Of a DNA stretch of 64,000 bases, positions 1 through 11,333 are shown in pieces. Position 1 is the first letter of the stretch. The number at the start of each line of letters is the position of its first letter. The DNA is from Cupriavidus metallidurans CH34 (GTDB taxonomy: Bacteria; Pseudomonadota; Gammaproteobacteria; Burkholderiales; Burkholderiaceae), in contig NC_007973.1 in the NCBI RefSeq assembly GCF_000196015.1, forward strand, positions 3,782,001-3,846,000. The letters are read 5' to 3'. Both the position numbers and the translations under genes were made by a program. A model generated the notes under the pieces. It was not told the DNA's origin and ran no database searches. It saw nothing but the letters and a program-made list of their open reading frames with translations.

Positions 1-617
1 GCCTGGGCCCCGGCTTCGATCTGCGCGTTGAGGTACGCGGACACGGCGGTAGCATTGATGTCGAGAATGCGATGCATCAGGTCGGGCCGGGCGTACATCA
101 TCGCCTTGACGGTGCGGAAGTCGTCCGAGCCACCACCTTCGACCATATAGCAGGCCAGCGTCCACGGGCTGCCCGAGAAACCGATCAGCGGCACACGCTG
201 ACGGCCGTCCTGCACCAGCGCCTTGCGGATTTCGCTGACCGCATCGAACACGTATTGCAGCGACGCCATGTCCGGCACCGCGAGCTTGGCCACGTCGGCT
301 TCCGTGCGCAACGGATGCGCAAAACGCGGGCCCTCGCCCTGCGCGAACGACAGGCCGAGGCCCATCGCATCGGGTACGGTGAGGATGTCCGAGAAGAGGA
401 TCGCGGCGTCGAGCGGGTAGCGGTCGAGCGGCTGCAGCGTCACCTCGGTGGCGTAGGCCGGGTTCTTGGCCAGGCCGAGGAAGCTGCCGGCGCGCGCGCG
501 CGTGGCGTTGTACTCGGGCAGGTAGCGACCCGCCTGGCGCATGAGCCAGAGGGGTGTGTATTCAGTGGGTTGCCGGCGCAGCGCCCGCAGGAAGGTGTCG
601 TTCTGCAATGCGGTCAT
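1..617 (-). CDS. hemE: Uroporphyrinogen decarboxylase, N-terminal part (cut by window edge)
   Basis: Cytosolic haem-biosynthesis enzyme that removes the four acetate carboxyls of uroporphyrinogen III to give coproporphyrinogen III. About 205 N-terminal residues are present; the rest lies beyond the left edge. The translated start ([17 protein letters not shown]) and the following [13 protein letters not shown] stretch are the HemE signature that binds the substrate carboxylates. [15 protein letters not shown] and [16 protein letters not shown] are further family blocks. The start at 617 is preferred because GAGG lies six bases upstream; an ATG two codons earlier (623) is possible. The gene runs away from the esterase gene upstream with a 115 bp gap. 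Identification is secure; the full length is not visible. Confidence 0.95.
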   Translation of the reverse strand, partial: MTALQNDTFLRALRRQPTEYTPLWLMRQAGRYLPEYNATRARAGSFLGLAKNPAYATEVTLQPLDRYPLDAAILFSDILTVPDAMGLGLSFAQGEGPRFAHPLRTEADVAKLAVPDMASLQYVFDAVSEIRKALVQDGRQRVPLIGFSGSPWTLACYMVEGGGSDDFRTVKAMMYARPDLMHRILDINATAVSAYLNAQIEAGAQ

Positions 618-732
618 GGTCATCCTCGTGAGACCGACATTCTAAGGGATGCCCGCACCCGCAAGCCCTATGGCGAGTGATATCCACACGAATGCTTGCG
701 CTGGATCGGGCCTCAGCGGTCCTCGGCGGTCC

Positions 733-1689
733 TCAGAGGTCGTCGAACACACCTGTGAACGCCTCGGCGGCGCGGCGCATCCACTCCCGTGCGCGTGGTG
801 CGTCCGGTTGCAGACGCGCAAAGCCATGTGTCATACCTGACGCCTCGATCGTGATCACCGGTGCATCGTGGCGCACGAGGAAGTTGGCGTAGGCCAGGCC
901 GTCATCACGCAGCACGTCATTGGCCGCCACAAGCACGACGCTGGCGGGGGGCAACATGGCGGGCGGCGATGCCATCAGATGGATCCGGGGATCGTCCTGC
1001 TCGGCGCCCTTGGCCAGTTCTTCGGCGCCGATGAACTGCGTCCAGTACCACGCCATTTCGTCTCGGGTGAGACCAGGCCCGTTCGCGAACGCCCGATAGC
1101 TCTCGGTCGTGAGCAATGGCGCAGCCACGGGGTAGATCAGCAACTGCGCCTGGACGATATGCGCACGGCGCTGTTCGTTGACGACGCGGGCCGCTGCCGC
1201 AGCCAGATGCGCGCCTGCGCTGTCGCCAGCCACGGCGAGAAAATCTGGATGCACGCCAAGCGACTCGCGCGATGCAGCGAGCCATTGCACGGCTGCCACC
1301 GCATCGTCGCAAGGGGTTGGAAACGCGTATTCCGGGGCCAGCCTGTAGTCGACACTGGCAACGACGCACTGTGTGTCGGCTGCCAGCAGCGCCGCCACCG
1401 TGTGATGCGTTTCCGGCGAGCCGACGACCCAGCCACCACCGTGGAAATAGACAATCAGTCGAGGCTGCTCAACATTGGCGGGCCTGAACAAGCGCACCGT
1501 CAACGCCGCGCCGTCCACGGGGATCGCGAGATCGGTGACGGAGATCTCCTCGGTGTCCGGCTGTCGCGAGCGCGCGGCCACATCCTCGAAGCGCGAGCGC
1601 CGCGCTGCGGCATCCTCGGGAATGGGTTCGTTGGCGTACAGGTCCGCCATCTGGCGGTAGTAGCTGAGTAGCTGGGGGTCGATGGCCAT
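733..1689 (-). CDS. HSL-family alpha/beta-hydrolase esterase
   Basis: 318 residues. The oxyanion-hole motif HGGGW (near residue 85) and the nucleophile elbow GDSAG (near 155) place it in the hormone-sensitive-lipase group (bacterial class IV esterases). These hydrolyse short-chain carboxyl esters with a Ser-Asp-His triad. The late Asp (in ANDVLRDDG) and His (in GMTHGFARL) complete a plausible triad. There is no signal peptide, so it is probably cytosolic. It stands alone between hemE and a long non-coding gap, so the context does not reveal the substrate. Family assignment is firm; the substrate is unknown. Confidence 0.85.
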   Translation of the reverse strand: MAIDPQLLSYYRQMADLYANEPIPEDAAARRSRFEDVAARSRQPDTEEISVTDLAIPVDGAALTVRLFRPANVEQPRLIVYFHGGGWVVGSPETHHTVAALLAADTQCVVASVDYRLAPEYAFPTPCDDAVAAVQWLAASRESLGVHPDFLAVAGDSAGAHLAAAAARVVNEQRRAHIVQAQLLIYPVAAPLLTTESYRAFANGPGLTRDEMAWYWTQFIGAEELAKGAEQDDPRIHLMASPPAMLPPASVVLVAANDVLRDDGLAYANFLVRHDAPVITIEASGMTHGFARLQPDAPRAREWMRRAAEAFTGVFDDL

Positions 1690-2115
1690 CGGAAACTTCG
1701 AAAATCGCTTTGCTAACCGTTTCGAATCGTAACGCTGAATGCGCTGCCGAACACAAAATCAGAAACCCGATTTTTCTTATCCCCCGAATGTGGGGAACAC
1801 GGCGTATTAATGGGCAGAAAACGTAATGCATTCAAGACACTAGCAAGTCTTCATTTTTGCACTTCCTGGCGCACATTATGACGGAACACGCGATGAAAAC
1901 GCTTTCAAGCAAGCCGCAAAGTGTTTAGAACGACGTATCCATACGCGGTCGCCTTTCAACTACTTGCAAAACGATACATTTTGTTACTGCCATGGCCAGA
2001 AGTTTCCCCCACAATGCATTGACAGACCGATGCTTGGTGTGAGGAGCCCCCCGCCGCTAAAGCATTGAAAAATATGGGGCGCTGAAGAAAGCCCCTCAGG
2101 TAGTGACCAGATTTA

Positions 2116-2301
2116 TCCGGACCAACCCAGCAGACGTTGCAGGTTGATCCGGAAAACCAGGAAGACCGGCGCGCAAGTTGCGGAGAGAACACTCCGATGC
2201 GCGTGTAAGAGTAGCCTGGACCGAACCCGTTCCTTCGAATTGACCCCTCGAAGGGATTTTCCCGTCCGCGCGGAGCCTCCCCGGCCCGCGCGCTTTTTTT
2301 T
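2116..2301 (+). ncRNA. Candidate structured small RNA
   Basis: Four consecutive inverted repeats are visible: 2116-2127 with 2142-2153 (12 bp, one mismatch), 2170-2175 plus 2181-2185 with 2192-2196 plus 2198-2203, 2232-2238 with 2248-2254, and 2267-2273 with 2286-2292. The last is followed by eight T residues, the form of a rho-independent terminator read on the plus strand. The 5' end is not known and no good promoter was found. It does not match the 6S, tmRNA, RNase P or SRP signatures I know. On the minus strand the first stem pairs fully with a G-U, so a minus-strand leader or readthrough RNA is the alternative. Confidence 0.35.
2267..2301 (+). terminator. Rho-independent terminator (plus strand)
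   Basis: A 7 bp GC stem (2267-2273 with 2286-2292) is followed after one base by eight T residues. It lies back to back with the atpC terminator and could end the candidate small RNA. Confidence 0.55.
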
Positions 2302-2336
2302 GTGGTCCAGGCCACGAAATATAGCGCCCGTCAGAT

Positions 2337-2366
2337 AAAAAAGGCAGCCCGCGGGCTGCCTTTTTT
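2337..2366 (-). terminator. ATP synthase operon terminator
   Basis: A perfect 15 bp inverted repeat, GC core flanked by A6 and T6, 46 bp past the atpC stop codon. The symmetry means it could stop transcripts from both sides. Confidence 0.9.
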
Positions 2367-2412
2367 AGTGCCGCGCCAAAAATACAACAGCGCGGCAGTA
2401 CGACTTAAATGC

Positions 2413-2829
2413 TTACTTCTTACGACGCAGGCGGGCGATTGCAGCAAGCTGCGCAGCGGCCACGGCCAGTTCGCTCTGGGCGCGCGCCAGATCCAGATCG
2501 CTGCTCTGATTCTGCAGCATTTCCTCGGCCGCGCGCTTGGCTTCGCTAGCCTTGGCTTCATCCAGATCCGTACCGCGAATCGCGGTATCGGCCAGCACAG
2601 TAACGTGCTGGGGCTGCACTTCAAGAATGCCGCCGGCAACGAACACGAACTCTTCGCCGCCGTCTTCCTTCTCGATGCGCACCGCGCCCGGCTGGATGCG
2701 GGTAATCAGCGGCGTGTGACCCGGCAGGATACCCAGTTCACCCGACTCGCCCGGCAGCGCCACGAACTTCGCCTGACCGGAGAAGATCGACGCTTCCGCG
2801 CTGACGACGTCTACAAGAATGGTTGCCAT
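2413..2829 (-). CDS. atpC: ATP synthase epsilon subunit
   Basis: 138 residues, the usual length. Epsilon is part of the central stalk of F1, links gamma to the c-ring and inhibits ATP hydrolysis through its C-terminal helices. Visible are the N-terminal beta-sandwich ([14 protein letters not shown] start, [16 protein letters not shown] block) and the Ala-rich C-terminal helical pair ending in RLRRKK. It is the last gene of the atp operon, 138 bp after atpD, and is followed by a strong terminator. Confidence 0.97.
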   Translation of the reverse strand: MATILVDVVSAEASIFSGQAKFVALPGESGELGILPGHTPLITRIQPGAVRIEKEDGGEEFVFVAGGILEVQPQHVTVLADTAIRGTDLDEAKASEAKRAAEEMLQNQSSDLDLARAQSELAVAAAQLAAIARLRRKK

Positions 2830-2967
2830 ATTTGATCCTTTCTTCAGAAAGCGTTGGCTTCCCGAAATCAGGAAGCATGTGTCTCGCCCTCATGCTCGCG
2901 GCTGCCACGTACACCGGCTGACTTCGCCAGGACAGCCGCAACGGCGCATGAAGGCGAAAGACGCCGC

Positions 2968-4404
<1,437 letters not shown>

Positions 4405-5280
4405 TTAGACCGCAGCGGCACCGCTGACGATTTCCGACAGTTCCTTCGTAATCGCTGCCTGACGGGTCTTGTTGTAGACCAGTTGCAGTTCGCCGATCAC
4501 GTTCTTGGCGTTGTCGGATGCAGCCTTCATGGCCACCATACGCGCGGATTGCTCCGACGCCATGTTCTCGGCCACGGCCTGGTACACCAGCGCTTCGACG
4601 TAGCGGACGAGCAGCTCTTCCACAACGGTCTGGGCGTCGGGCTCGTAGATGTAATCCCACGAGTAGGCGCGCTTTTCATCTTCGGTCTGGCTCAGCTTGT
4701 CCGCTGCCAGCGGCAGCAGTTGCTCGACCATCGGCTCCTGCTTCATCGTGTTGATGAACTTGGTATATGCCAAGTACACCGCGTCGACTTCGCCGTTGGT
4801 ATAGGCGTCCAGCTGAACCTTGATCGCGCCGATCAGCTTTTCCAGATGCGGGGTGTCACCCAGCTGCACCACATGCGAGACCACCTTGGCGCCGATGCGG
4901 CCCAGGAACTGCATGCCCTTGGTACCGATGGCGGTCGCTTGCACGTTCACGCCCTGGCCCTGCAGGTCCTTCAGTTCGTTGGTCACCGCGCGCAGCACGT
5001 TGGTGTTCAGGCCACCGCACAGACCCTTGTCGGTCGTCACCACGATCATGCCGGCACGCTTGACGTCGCGTGCCACCATGAACGGATGCTTGAACTCGGG
5101 GTTGGCAGAGGCCAGGTGCGCCGCGATATTCCGCACTTTCTCGGCGTAGGGGCGGGCGTTGCGCATCCGTTCCTGCGCCTTGCGCATCTTGGATGCGGCG
5201 ACCATCTCCATCGCCTTGGTGATCTTGCGCGTGTTTTGCACGCTCTTGATCTTGGTTCGAATCTCTTTCGTTCCGGCCAT
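4405..5280 (-). CDS. atpG: ATP synthase gamma subunit
   Basis: 291 residues, the normal size. Gamma forms the rotating coiled-coil shaft inside alpha3beta3. The N-terminal helix begins [20 protein letters not shown], and the C-terminal helix contains [19 protein letters not shown], the conserved gamma signature. The GLCGGLN block is also typical. It sits between atpA (70 bp gap) and atpD. Confidence 0.98.
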   Translation of the reverse strand: MAGTKEIRTKIKSVQNTRKITKAMEMVAASKMRKAQERMRNARPYAEKVRNIAAHLASANPEFKHPFMVARDVKRAGMIVVTTDKGLCGGLNTNVLRAVTNELKDLQGQGVNVQATAIGTKGMQFLGRIGAKVVSHVVQLGDTPHLEKLIGAIKVQLDAYTNGEVDAVYLAYTKFINTMKQEPMVEQLLPLAADKLSQTEDEKRAYSWDYIYEPDAQTVVEELLVRYVEALVYQAVAENMASEQSARMVAMKAASDNAKNVIGELQLVYNKTRQAAITKELSEIVSGAAAV

Positions 5281-5350
5281 ATCTTCCTCTCCACTCGTGC
5301 CGCGCCGCGCGCCTTACGGCGCGCCCGGCGCAACACATGGAATCACGCGG

Positions 5351-6892
5351 TTAGAACGCGGCGGACTTCCTGAAATCCTCGATCGCTGCACGCAGGGCGG
5401 CTTCGTCTTCCTTCGACAGATCCTTGGTATCTTCGATGCGGTTGACGAGGTCGGCGAACTTGGTCTTCAGGTGGTCGTGCAGGCCCTTCTCGAACGGCAG
5501 AATGTCCTTCACGTCGACGTTGTCGAGGAAGCCGTTGTTGGCGGCATACAGCGACGCGGCGAGTTGCCACACCTGCAGCGGCTGGTATTGCGGCTGCTTG
5601 AGCAGTTCGGTCACGCGGCGGCCGCGCTCGAGCTGCTTGCGGGTAGCGTCGTCCAGGTCCGAAGCAAACTGCGCGAACGCAGCCAGTTCACGGTACTGGG
5701 CCAGGTCGGTACGGATACCACCGGAGAGCTTCTTGATGACCTTGGTCTGCGCTGCACCACCCACACGCGACACCGAAATACCGGCGTTGATAGCGGGGCG
5801 GATACCGGCGTTGAACAGGTCGGTTTCCAGGAAGATCTGACCGTCGGTAATCGAGATCACGTTGGTCGGCACGAATGCGGACACGTCACCGGCCTGCGTT
5901 TCGATCACGGGCAGCGCGGTCAGCGAACCGGTCTTGCCGGTAACGGCGCCGTTCGTGAACTTGGCCACGTAGTCTTCGTTCACGCGGGCAGCGCGCTCGA
6001 GCAGACGCGAGTGCAGGTAGAACACGTCGCCAGGGTAGGCTTCGCGGCCCGGCGGGCGGCGCAGCAGCAGCGACACCTGACGGTAGGCCCAGGCCTGCTT
6101 GGTCAGATCGTCATAAACGATCAGCGCGTCTTCACCGCGGTCGCGGAAGTATTCGCCCATCGTGCAGCCGGCGTAGGCAGCCAGGTACTGCATGGCGGCC
6201 GAGTCCGAAGCCGTTGCGGCCACGACGATCGTGTACTCCATGGCGCCGTGCTCTTCCAGCTTGCGCACCACGTTGGAGATCGTCGAAGCCTTCTGGCCGA
6301 TTGCCACGTACACGCAGAAGACGCCCTTGCCCTTCTGGTTGATGATCGAGTCAACGGCCACGGCGGTCTTGCCCGTCTGGCGGTCGCCAATGATCAGCTC
6401 ACGCTGGCCACGGCCAATCGGCACCATCGCGTCGATCGACTTCAGACCGGTCTGCACCGGCTGGCTCACCGACTGACGCGCAATCACGCCCGGAGCGACC
6501 TTCTCGATCACGTCCGTTTCCTTGGCGTTGATCGGGCCCTTGCCGTCGATCGGCTGACCCAGCGTGTTCACCACGCGGCCCAGCAGTTCCTTGCCAACCG
6601 GCACTTCCAGAATGCGGCCGGTGCACTTGACCGTATCGCCTTCCGAAATGTGTTCGTACTCACCCAGAACCACGGCACCCACCGAGTCGCGCTCGAGGTT
6701 CAGTGCCAGGCCGTAGGTGTTACCCGGGAATTCCAGCATCTCGCCCTGCATCACGCCAGACAGGCCGTGCACGCGGCAGATACCATCGGTCACGGAAATT
6801 ACCGTGCCGGTGTTGCGCACTTCAGCGTCGGCGCCAAGACCCGAGATGCGGGACTTGATCAGCTCGCTGATTTCTGAGGGGTTCAGTTGCAT
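5351..6892 (-). CDS. atpA: ATP synthase alpha subunit
   Basis: 513 residues from the ATG at 6892. A GTG one codon upstream is also open, but AGGAG lies eight bases before the ATG, which fits better. Alpha carries the non-catalytic nucleotide sites; Walker A GDRQTGKT is at 169-176. The conserved QLNPSEIS N terminus docks to delta. The catalytic arginine-finger region [10 protein letters not shown] is present. It lies in the operon between atpH (39 bp) and atpG. Confidence 0.98.
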   Translation of the reverse strand: MQLNPSEISELIKSRISGLGADAEVRNTGTVISVTDGICRVHGLSGVMQGEMLEFPGNTYGLALNLERDSVGAVVLGEYEHISEGDTVKCTGRILEVPVGKELLGRVVNTLGQPIDGKGPINAKETDVIEKVAPGVIARQSVSQPVQTGLKSIDAMVPIGRGQRELIIGDRQTGKTAVAVDSIINQKGKGVFCVYVAIGQKASTISNVVRKLEEHGAMEYTIVVAATASDSAAMQYLAAYAGCTMGEYFRDRGEDALIVYDDLTKQAWAYRQVSLLLRRPPGREAYPGDVFYLHSRLLERAARVNEDYVAKFTNGAVTGKTGSLTALPVIETQAGDVSAFVPTNVISITDGQIFLETDLFNAGIRPAINAGISVSRVGGAAQTKVIKKLSGGIRTDLAQYRELAAFAQFASDLDDATRKQLERGRRVTELLKQPQYQPLQVWQLAASLYAANNGFLDNVDVKDILPFEKGLHDHLKTKFADLVNRIEDTKDLSKEDEAALRAAIEDFRKSAAF

Positions 6893-6931
6893 CACAATGC
6901 TCCTAATTCTTCAATCCGTCGGCCGTTGCGG

Positions 6932-7474
6932 TCAGGCGGTCAGCGCGGCTTGCATGGCAGCCAGACGCGAGCGCACGGAGGTGTCGAGCACTTCGTCACC
7001 GACCTTGACGCTTACGCCACCGATCAGCGACGGGTCCACCGCCACCTTTGCGTACAGCTTGCGGCCGAACTTGCGTTCGAGTGCGGCGACCAGTTCGTTC
7101 GTCTGCGAGGCGTCCAGCGGGAATGCACTGGTGATCTCGACGTCGGACGAGCCCTCGCGGGCGTTCTTGAGCGCATGGAACTGTTCGGCAATTTCCGGCA
7201 ACGCTGTCAGGCGGCTGTTTTCCACCAGCAGCTTCACGAAGCGGCGAGCTTCGTCGTTGACCGGGCTCTTAAGCACCGACAGGAACACTTCCTCGAGCTT
7301 GTCGCCGGAAATGTTCGGGTCGGTGGCGAGCGCCTGCATGTCGGGATTGGCGGCAACCTGCCCCATTTCCGACACCAGCTCGGACCATGCACCCAGGTTG
7401 CCTGCACCGGCTTCACTGGCGACGCGGAAGAGCGCCTCCGCGTAGGGACGGGCAATGGTTGCGGTTTCAGCCAT
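6932..7474 (-). CDS. atpH: ATP synthase delta subunit
   Basis: 180 residues, normal for a bacterial delta (OSCP) subunit. It joins the b-dimer of the outer stalk to the top of F1. The start [14 protein letters not shown] is the family signature, and the C-terminal [21 protein letters not shown] block is the conserved end. Its start is only two bases after the atpF stop, so translation is probably coupled. Confidence 0.97.
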   Translation of the reverse strand: MAETATIARPYAEALFRVASEAGAGNLGAWSELVSEMGQVAANPDMQALATDPNISGDKLEEVFLSVLKSPVNDEARRFVKLLVENSRLTALPEIAEQFHALKNAREGSSDVEITSAFPLDASQTNELVAALERKFGRKLYAKVAVDPSLIGGVSVKVGDEVLDTSVRSRLAAMQAALTA

Positions 7475-7476
7475 GA

Positions 7477-7947
7477 TTAGAGCTCAGCCTTGAGTTGATT
7501 GAGCAGGTCTGCGTGGACCTGCGCGTTCACTTCACGCTTGAGGATCTGCTCTGCACCCTTCACGGCCAGCACGGCGACCTGGTCGCGCAGCGATTCACGC
7601 GCGCGGGTCACTTGCTGTTCTGCTTCGGCCTTGGCCTGAGCGATGATGCGTGCGGCTTCTGCCTGGGCGTTCTGCTTGATCTCGTCGGCGGTCAACTGGG
7701 CACGCTTTTCAGCGTCGGCCACACGTTGGGCGCCTTCGGTGCGGGCTTCGGCCATAGCCTGGTCCACACGCTTGTTGGCGAGTTCAAGCTCCGCCTTGCC
7801 TTTTTCGGCAGCGGCGAGGCCATCGGCGATCTTCTTTGCGCGTTCGTCGAGCGCCTTCACCAGCGGCGGCCAAATGAATTTGGCAACAACCCACCACAGG
7901 ATGAAGAACACGACCATCTGCGCAAAAAACGTTGCGTTCAGATTCAT
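7477..7947 (-). CDS. atpF: ATP synthase b subunit
   Basis: 156 residues. One N-terminal membrane helix (about residues 8-26, [18 protein letters not shown]) is followed by a long charged, Ala-rich amphipathic helix that forms the b2 outer stalk. This is the standard architecture of a single-b F-type enzyme (no b' gene is present). It is placed 105 bp after atpE. Confidence 0.97.
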   Translation of the reverse strand: MNLNATFFAQMVVFFILWWVVAKFIWPPLVKALDERAKKIADGLAAAEKGKAELELANKRVDQAMAEARTEGAQRVADAEKRAQLTADEIKQNAQAEAARIIAQAKAEAEQQVTRARESLRDQVAVLAVKGAEQILKREVNAQVHADLLNQLKAEL

Positions 7948-8052
7948 GGTGTGTTCCTTTCGGTAATCAAACTACAGATAAATGCACAAGGGCGGCCAGG
8001 CCATCGGACTGAGGCCCACGCCGCCCGTCAGCATCATGCAGACCGAAAAGAC

Positions 8053-8334
<282 letters not shown>

Positions 8335-8350
8335 TTAGAGAGACTTAGAA

Positions 8351-8380
8351 CCAAAAAACCAAAAAACCAAAAACCGAAAA
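8351..8380 (-). promoter_or_regulatory. U-rich repeated leader upstream of atpE
   Basis: In the mRNA sense this gap carries repeats of GG followed by five or six U, just before an AGGAG ribosome site ahead of atpE. In E. coli a U-rich sequence ahead of atpE acts as a translational enhancer that raises c-subunit output. The position and base content match that idea; function here is inferred. Confidence 0.4.
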
Positions 8381-9250
8381 TCAGTGGTGATCGTGAGCCT
8401 GGCCGATGTACACCAGCGTCAGCATCATGAAAATGAATGCCTGCAGCAGAACGATCAGGATGTGGAAGATGGCCCAGACGGTACCGGCAACCACATGTCC
8501 GACGAAGCCCAGCGCGCTCAGGTCAGCACTGAACGTCCAGATGGAACCCAGCAGCGCGATCAGCAGGAACACGAGTTCGCCGGCGTACATGTTGCCGAAC
8601 AACCGCATGCCGAGCGAAACGGCCTTGGCCAGGAATTCGATGATGTTCAGGACCAGGTTGAACGGGGCCAGGTACCACTTGGCGCCGAACGGGGCCGAGA
8701 ACAGTTCGTGCATGAAACCGCCCGCGCCCTTGATCTTGAAGCTGTAGTAGATCATCAGCACCAGGACCGAGCACGACATGCCCAGCGTGCCGTTCAGGTC
8801 GGCCGTGGCCACTGCGCGGTGGTGCGGAAGATGAATGTGGAAGATGCCCAGCAGACCGTTCAGGCCCGTGACCCAATCCACAGGAATCAAGTCGATCGCG
8901 TTCATCATGGTGATCCAGCAGAACACCATCAGCGCCAGCGGAGCGATCCACGAGCGGTCGCCGTGAATGATTCCCTTGGCCTGGTCGTCCACCATCTCGA
9001 CGATCATTTCCACGAAGGCCTGGAAACGGCCCGGCACGCCGGCCGTCACACGGCGAGCGGCCATGTAGAGGAACAGGATGGCGATCACGCCGCACAGCAC
9101 CGACCAGAACACAGTGTCGTAGTTCAGGACACTGAAATCGACCACGGAATGCTGCTTGCCGCCGACCGAATTAAAGTTCTGCAAGTGCTCGGCGATATAG
9201 CCTGAGGGTGTGAGCACGTGCTCCGCGCCTTGAGTAGCTTCAGCTGACAT
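8381..9250 (-). CDS. atpB: ATP synthase a subunit
   Basis: 289 residues, polytopic. It forms the two proton half-channels of Fo against the c-ring. The essential arginine is in [14 protein letters not shown]. The partner helix block near the C terminus ([16 protein letters not shown]) is also conserved. The His-rich end (QAHDHH) is common in beta-proteobacteria. It lies 234 bp after atpI. Confidence 0.97.
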   Translation of the reverse strand: MSAEATQGAEHVLTPSGYIAEHLQNFNSVGGKQHSVVDFSVLNYDTVFWSVLCGVIAILFLYMAARRVTAGVPGRFQAFVEMIVEMVDDQAKGIIHGDRSWIAPLALMVFCWITMMNAIDLIPVDWVTGLNGLLGIFHIHLPHHRAVATADLNGTLGMSCSVLVLMIYYSFKIKGAGGFMHELFSAPFGAKWYLAPFNLVLNIIEFLAKAVSLGMRLFGNMYAGELVFLLIALLGSIWTFSADLSALGFVGHVVAGTVWAIFHILIVLLQAFIFMMLTLVYIGQAHDHH

Positions 9251-9484
9251 GTCGAAACGAACCGTATATTGCGAAATCTGACATCGGAAACCCGCCTTCG
9301 GCCGATTCCCGGTACACGTCTTGCTTAGCCTTCGGTCACATGACCGGTCACCGCTTGGAGCAAGTACGCCTTGTTATTCTTGGCAAACCTTAGTCACGCG
9401 ACACGGCACCGTTGTGACGCATCGCGTTTGAAACCTCTTGATTTCCCTGGGGGCTGCCTCATCTGCATCCAGTGCCCGCACCGC

Positions 9485-10027
9485 CTAGCGAATCGCGAGC
9501 GCCACCCAGTAAGTCTTCAACACCAGCAAGAACGTGACGAGCATCGGTATCCAGCGCAGATCGCGGTACAACACCACCACAAGCACGAACAGTGCGACGG
9601 TGCTGAACACCTTGATTGCCTCGCCGGCCACCAGGCCGCCAACCGTCGGCTGCCTGCGCGACATCCACAGGCGCAGCGCAAAGAAGCCACTGGGAACAAC
9701 ACACACCATGCCGCCGAACAAGGCCGACCAGCCCGACGGCGCATGCTCATGCGCGAATATCGCCCAAGCAAGCGCCGACAACAGCGTCACAGCGACCTGT
9801 GCCAGTACCACTTTGCCGGGCGTCATGCGCGATGGGCGCAATGCACGTTCGCCAAGCAGCTTCACCGCTTCAGCATGTGACAGCGGATCGACAGCTACTT
9901 CCTCGCGCTCGGCGCTATCATCCCAATCGTCGTCACGCCACACATCTTGCTGGCGCTCATCTCGACGATCGTTTCCGGACGCCTTGCCGGCTTGCGAACG
10001 GTCCTGCTGACGGTCTCGAACCACCAC
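9485..10027 (-). CDS. atpI: ATP synthase subunit I (AtpI family)
   Basis: 180 residues. The N-terminal 60 or so are hydrophilic and charged. Four hydrophobic segments follow, as in AtpI, a small membrane protein that helps assemble the c-ring. The start is a GTG (a second GTG follows directly); no ATG lies upstream of the first membrane segment, so GTG use seems real. It is the promoter-proximal gene of the operon. The unusually long acidic N terminus (RDDDWDDSAEREE) is the only oddity. Confidence 0.85.
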   Translation of the reverse strand: MVVRDRQQDRSQAGKASGNDRRDERQQDVWRDDDWDDSAEREEVAVDPLSHAEAVKLLGERALRPSRMTPGKVVLAQVAVTLLSALAWAIFAHEHAPSGWSALFGGMVCVVPSGFFALRLWMSRRQPTVGGLVAGEAIKVFSTVALFVLVVVLYRDLRWIPMLVTFLLVLKTYWVALAIR

Positions 10028-10086
10028 CTGCCCTGCCTCATTCCAGGCCGGAACTTTTCAGGCCCGGCCAGAATTCAAACCGCACG

Positions 10087-10116
10087 ATTCTATTAGGAAT
10101 CGCTAACATCAGTCAA
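10087..10116 (-). promoter_or_regulatory. Probable ATP synthase operon promoter
   Basis: On the minus strand TTGACT (10111-10116) and TAGAAT (10087-10092) are separated by 18 bp, about 60 bp before the atpI start. A 7 bp dyad (10114-10120 with 10125-10131) overlaps the -35 box and could be an operator. Prediction by eye only. Confidence 0.5.
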
Positions 10117-10349
10117 TCTGCTTTCAGATTGCTTGCAGTGAATTTCGCACAACGGCTGCTATCACGCCTTCATGATGGCTGGCCGGATATTGCGCCGCAA
10201 CGATCTGAAACGTAATTGGATTGCGCCAGCACTGGCGCGCATGATGTCGGATCCGTCAGCGACTGCACGACGGTCATTCCCGTCGACGGCGTTCGGTAAT
10301 CGCGCAGATCAGCGGGTCGCTGTATACGTGTCGCGTGAGACCGACAACC

Positions 10350-10381
10350 TTCCGGCAACCGCAAGGAATAGGTTGCCGGAA
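10350..10381 (-). terminator. Hairpin after parB
   Basis: An 11 bp perfect stem with a 10-base loop, starting 13 bp past the parB stop. There is no U-tract, so it may be a transcript-stabilising hairpin or a weak terminator separating parB from the atp promoter. Confidence 0.5.
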
Positions 10382-10394
10382 TGTATGGAACAGG

Positions 10395-11297
10395 TTAGGC
10401 GCTGGCTTGCGGTTCGCGCAGGCGCGTGAGCACGCCGTCCAGTGCGTCGTTGCTGGCGAAGTGAATCGTGAGCTGGCCCTTGCCACGCGCGCCGAGCTTG
10501 ATCTGCACAGACAGGCCCAGCGTATCGGAAAGCTCTTCTTCGAGCCGCGCCACATCGCGCGTGCCATTGCCCGATTTCTGCTTGAGGGACTTCAGATCGA
10601 ACGGCTTGAGCGTCGATGCCACCAGCTTCTCGGTCTCGCGCACGGACAGCCGCTTGTTGACGATCTGGTTGGCCAGCGTGATCTGATTCGCGCCGTCGAC
10701 TGCCAGCAACGCGCGCGCGTGCCCCATGTCGAGATCGCCGGCCATCAGCATGGTCTGGACGGGCGCGGCAAGATTGAGCAGACGCAGCAGATTCGATACC
10801 GCACTGCGCGAGCGGCCTACGGATTCGGCAGCCTGCTCGTGCGTAAAACGGAATTCGCGGATCAGGCGCATGATGCCTTGCGCCTCTTCCAGCGGGTTCA
10901 GGTCTTCACGCTGGATGTTCTCGATCAGCGCCATCGCGGCCGCAGCCTCGTCGGCGACGTCCTTCACGAGCACCGGCACCTTGTCGAGACCCGCAAGCTT
11001 CGAAGCGCGGTAACGGCGCTCACCGGCGATGATCTCGTAGCGATCGGGCTCGGCCACGCGACGCACCAGAATCGGCTGCATCAGCCCCTGAGCGCGAATG
11101 CTCGCGGCCAGTTCCTGGAGCGCGCCTTCGTCCATGCGCGTGCGCGGCTGGTACTTGCCAGGCTGAAGCTGATCGACGCGCAGCACAGACGGCGCGCCCT
11201 CCTGCTTCGAGGTTTCAACGATCTCTGCAGGGCCGCCGAGCAGTGCTTCCAGCCCCCGACCCAGTCCCTTCTTCTTTGCGGTACTCATCGTCGCCAT
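10395..11297 (-). CDS. parB: Chromosome partitioning protein ParB
   Basis: 300 residues. CTP-dependent DNA clamp that loads at parS and spreads. The start carries KKGLGRGLEALLG, the usual ParA-contacting N terminus. The CTP-binding box GERRYRA is near residue 100, the helix-turn-helix FTHEQAAESVGRSRSAVSNLL is near 150-172, and a C-terminal dimer domain follows. GGAAGGGA lies before the ATG at 11297; an ATG three codons in is also possible. It is last in an mnmG-rsmG-parA-parB order, with four matching parS sites 2-5 kb upstream. Confidence 0.97.
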   Translation of the reverse strand: MATMSTAKKKGLGRGLEALLGGPAEIVETSKQEGAPSVLRVDQLQPGKYQPRTRMDEGALQELAASIRAQGLMQPILVRRVAEPDRYEIIAGERRYRASKLAGLDKVPVLVKDVADEAAAAMALIENIQREDLNPLEEAQGIMRLIREFRFTHEQAAESVGRSRSAVSNLLRLLNLAAPVQTMLMAGDLDMGHARALLAVDGANQITLANQIVNKRLSVRETEKLVASTLKPFDLKSLKQKSGNGTRDVARLEEELSDTLGLSVQIKLGARGKGQLTIHFASNDALDGVLTRLREPQASA

Positions 11298-11333
11298 CCT
11301 TGCTGTCCCTTCCCTGCTGTTTCAGTGACGTGC

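Larger units (their letters stand above)
1690..2336. other. Long non-coding gap between esterase gene and ATP synthase operon
   Basis: About 650 bp with no convincing gene. The half next to the esterase (1690-2010) is relatively AT-rich and may hold its promoter. The other half (2116-2301) is full of inverted repeats and ends in a T-run; see the small-RNA entry. A 119-residue open frame on the minus strand (1956-2315) has no recognisable features and cuts through the hairpins, so it is not called. Confidence 0.6.

Noticed and set aside
2019..2047. TTGACA as -35 of a promoter for the candidate small RNA
   Set aside because: No acceptable -10 at 16-19 bp.
1956..2315. Open frame of 119 codons on the minus strand
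   Set aside because: It runs through several hairpins and two terminators and shows no family resemblance.
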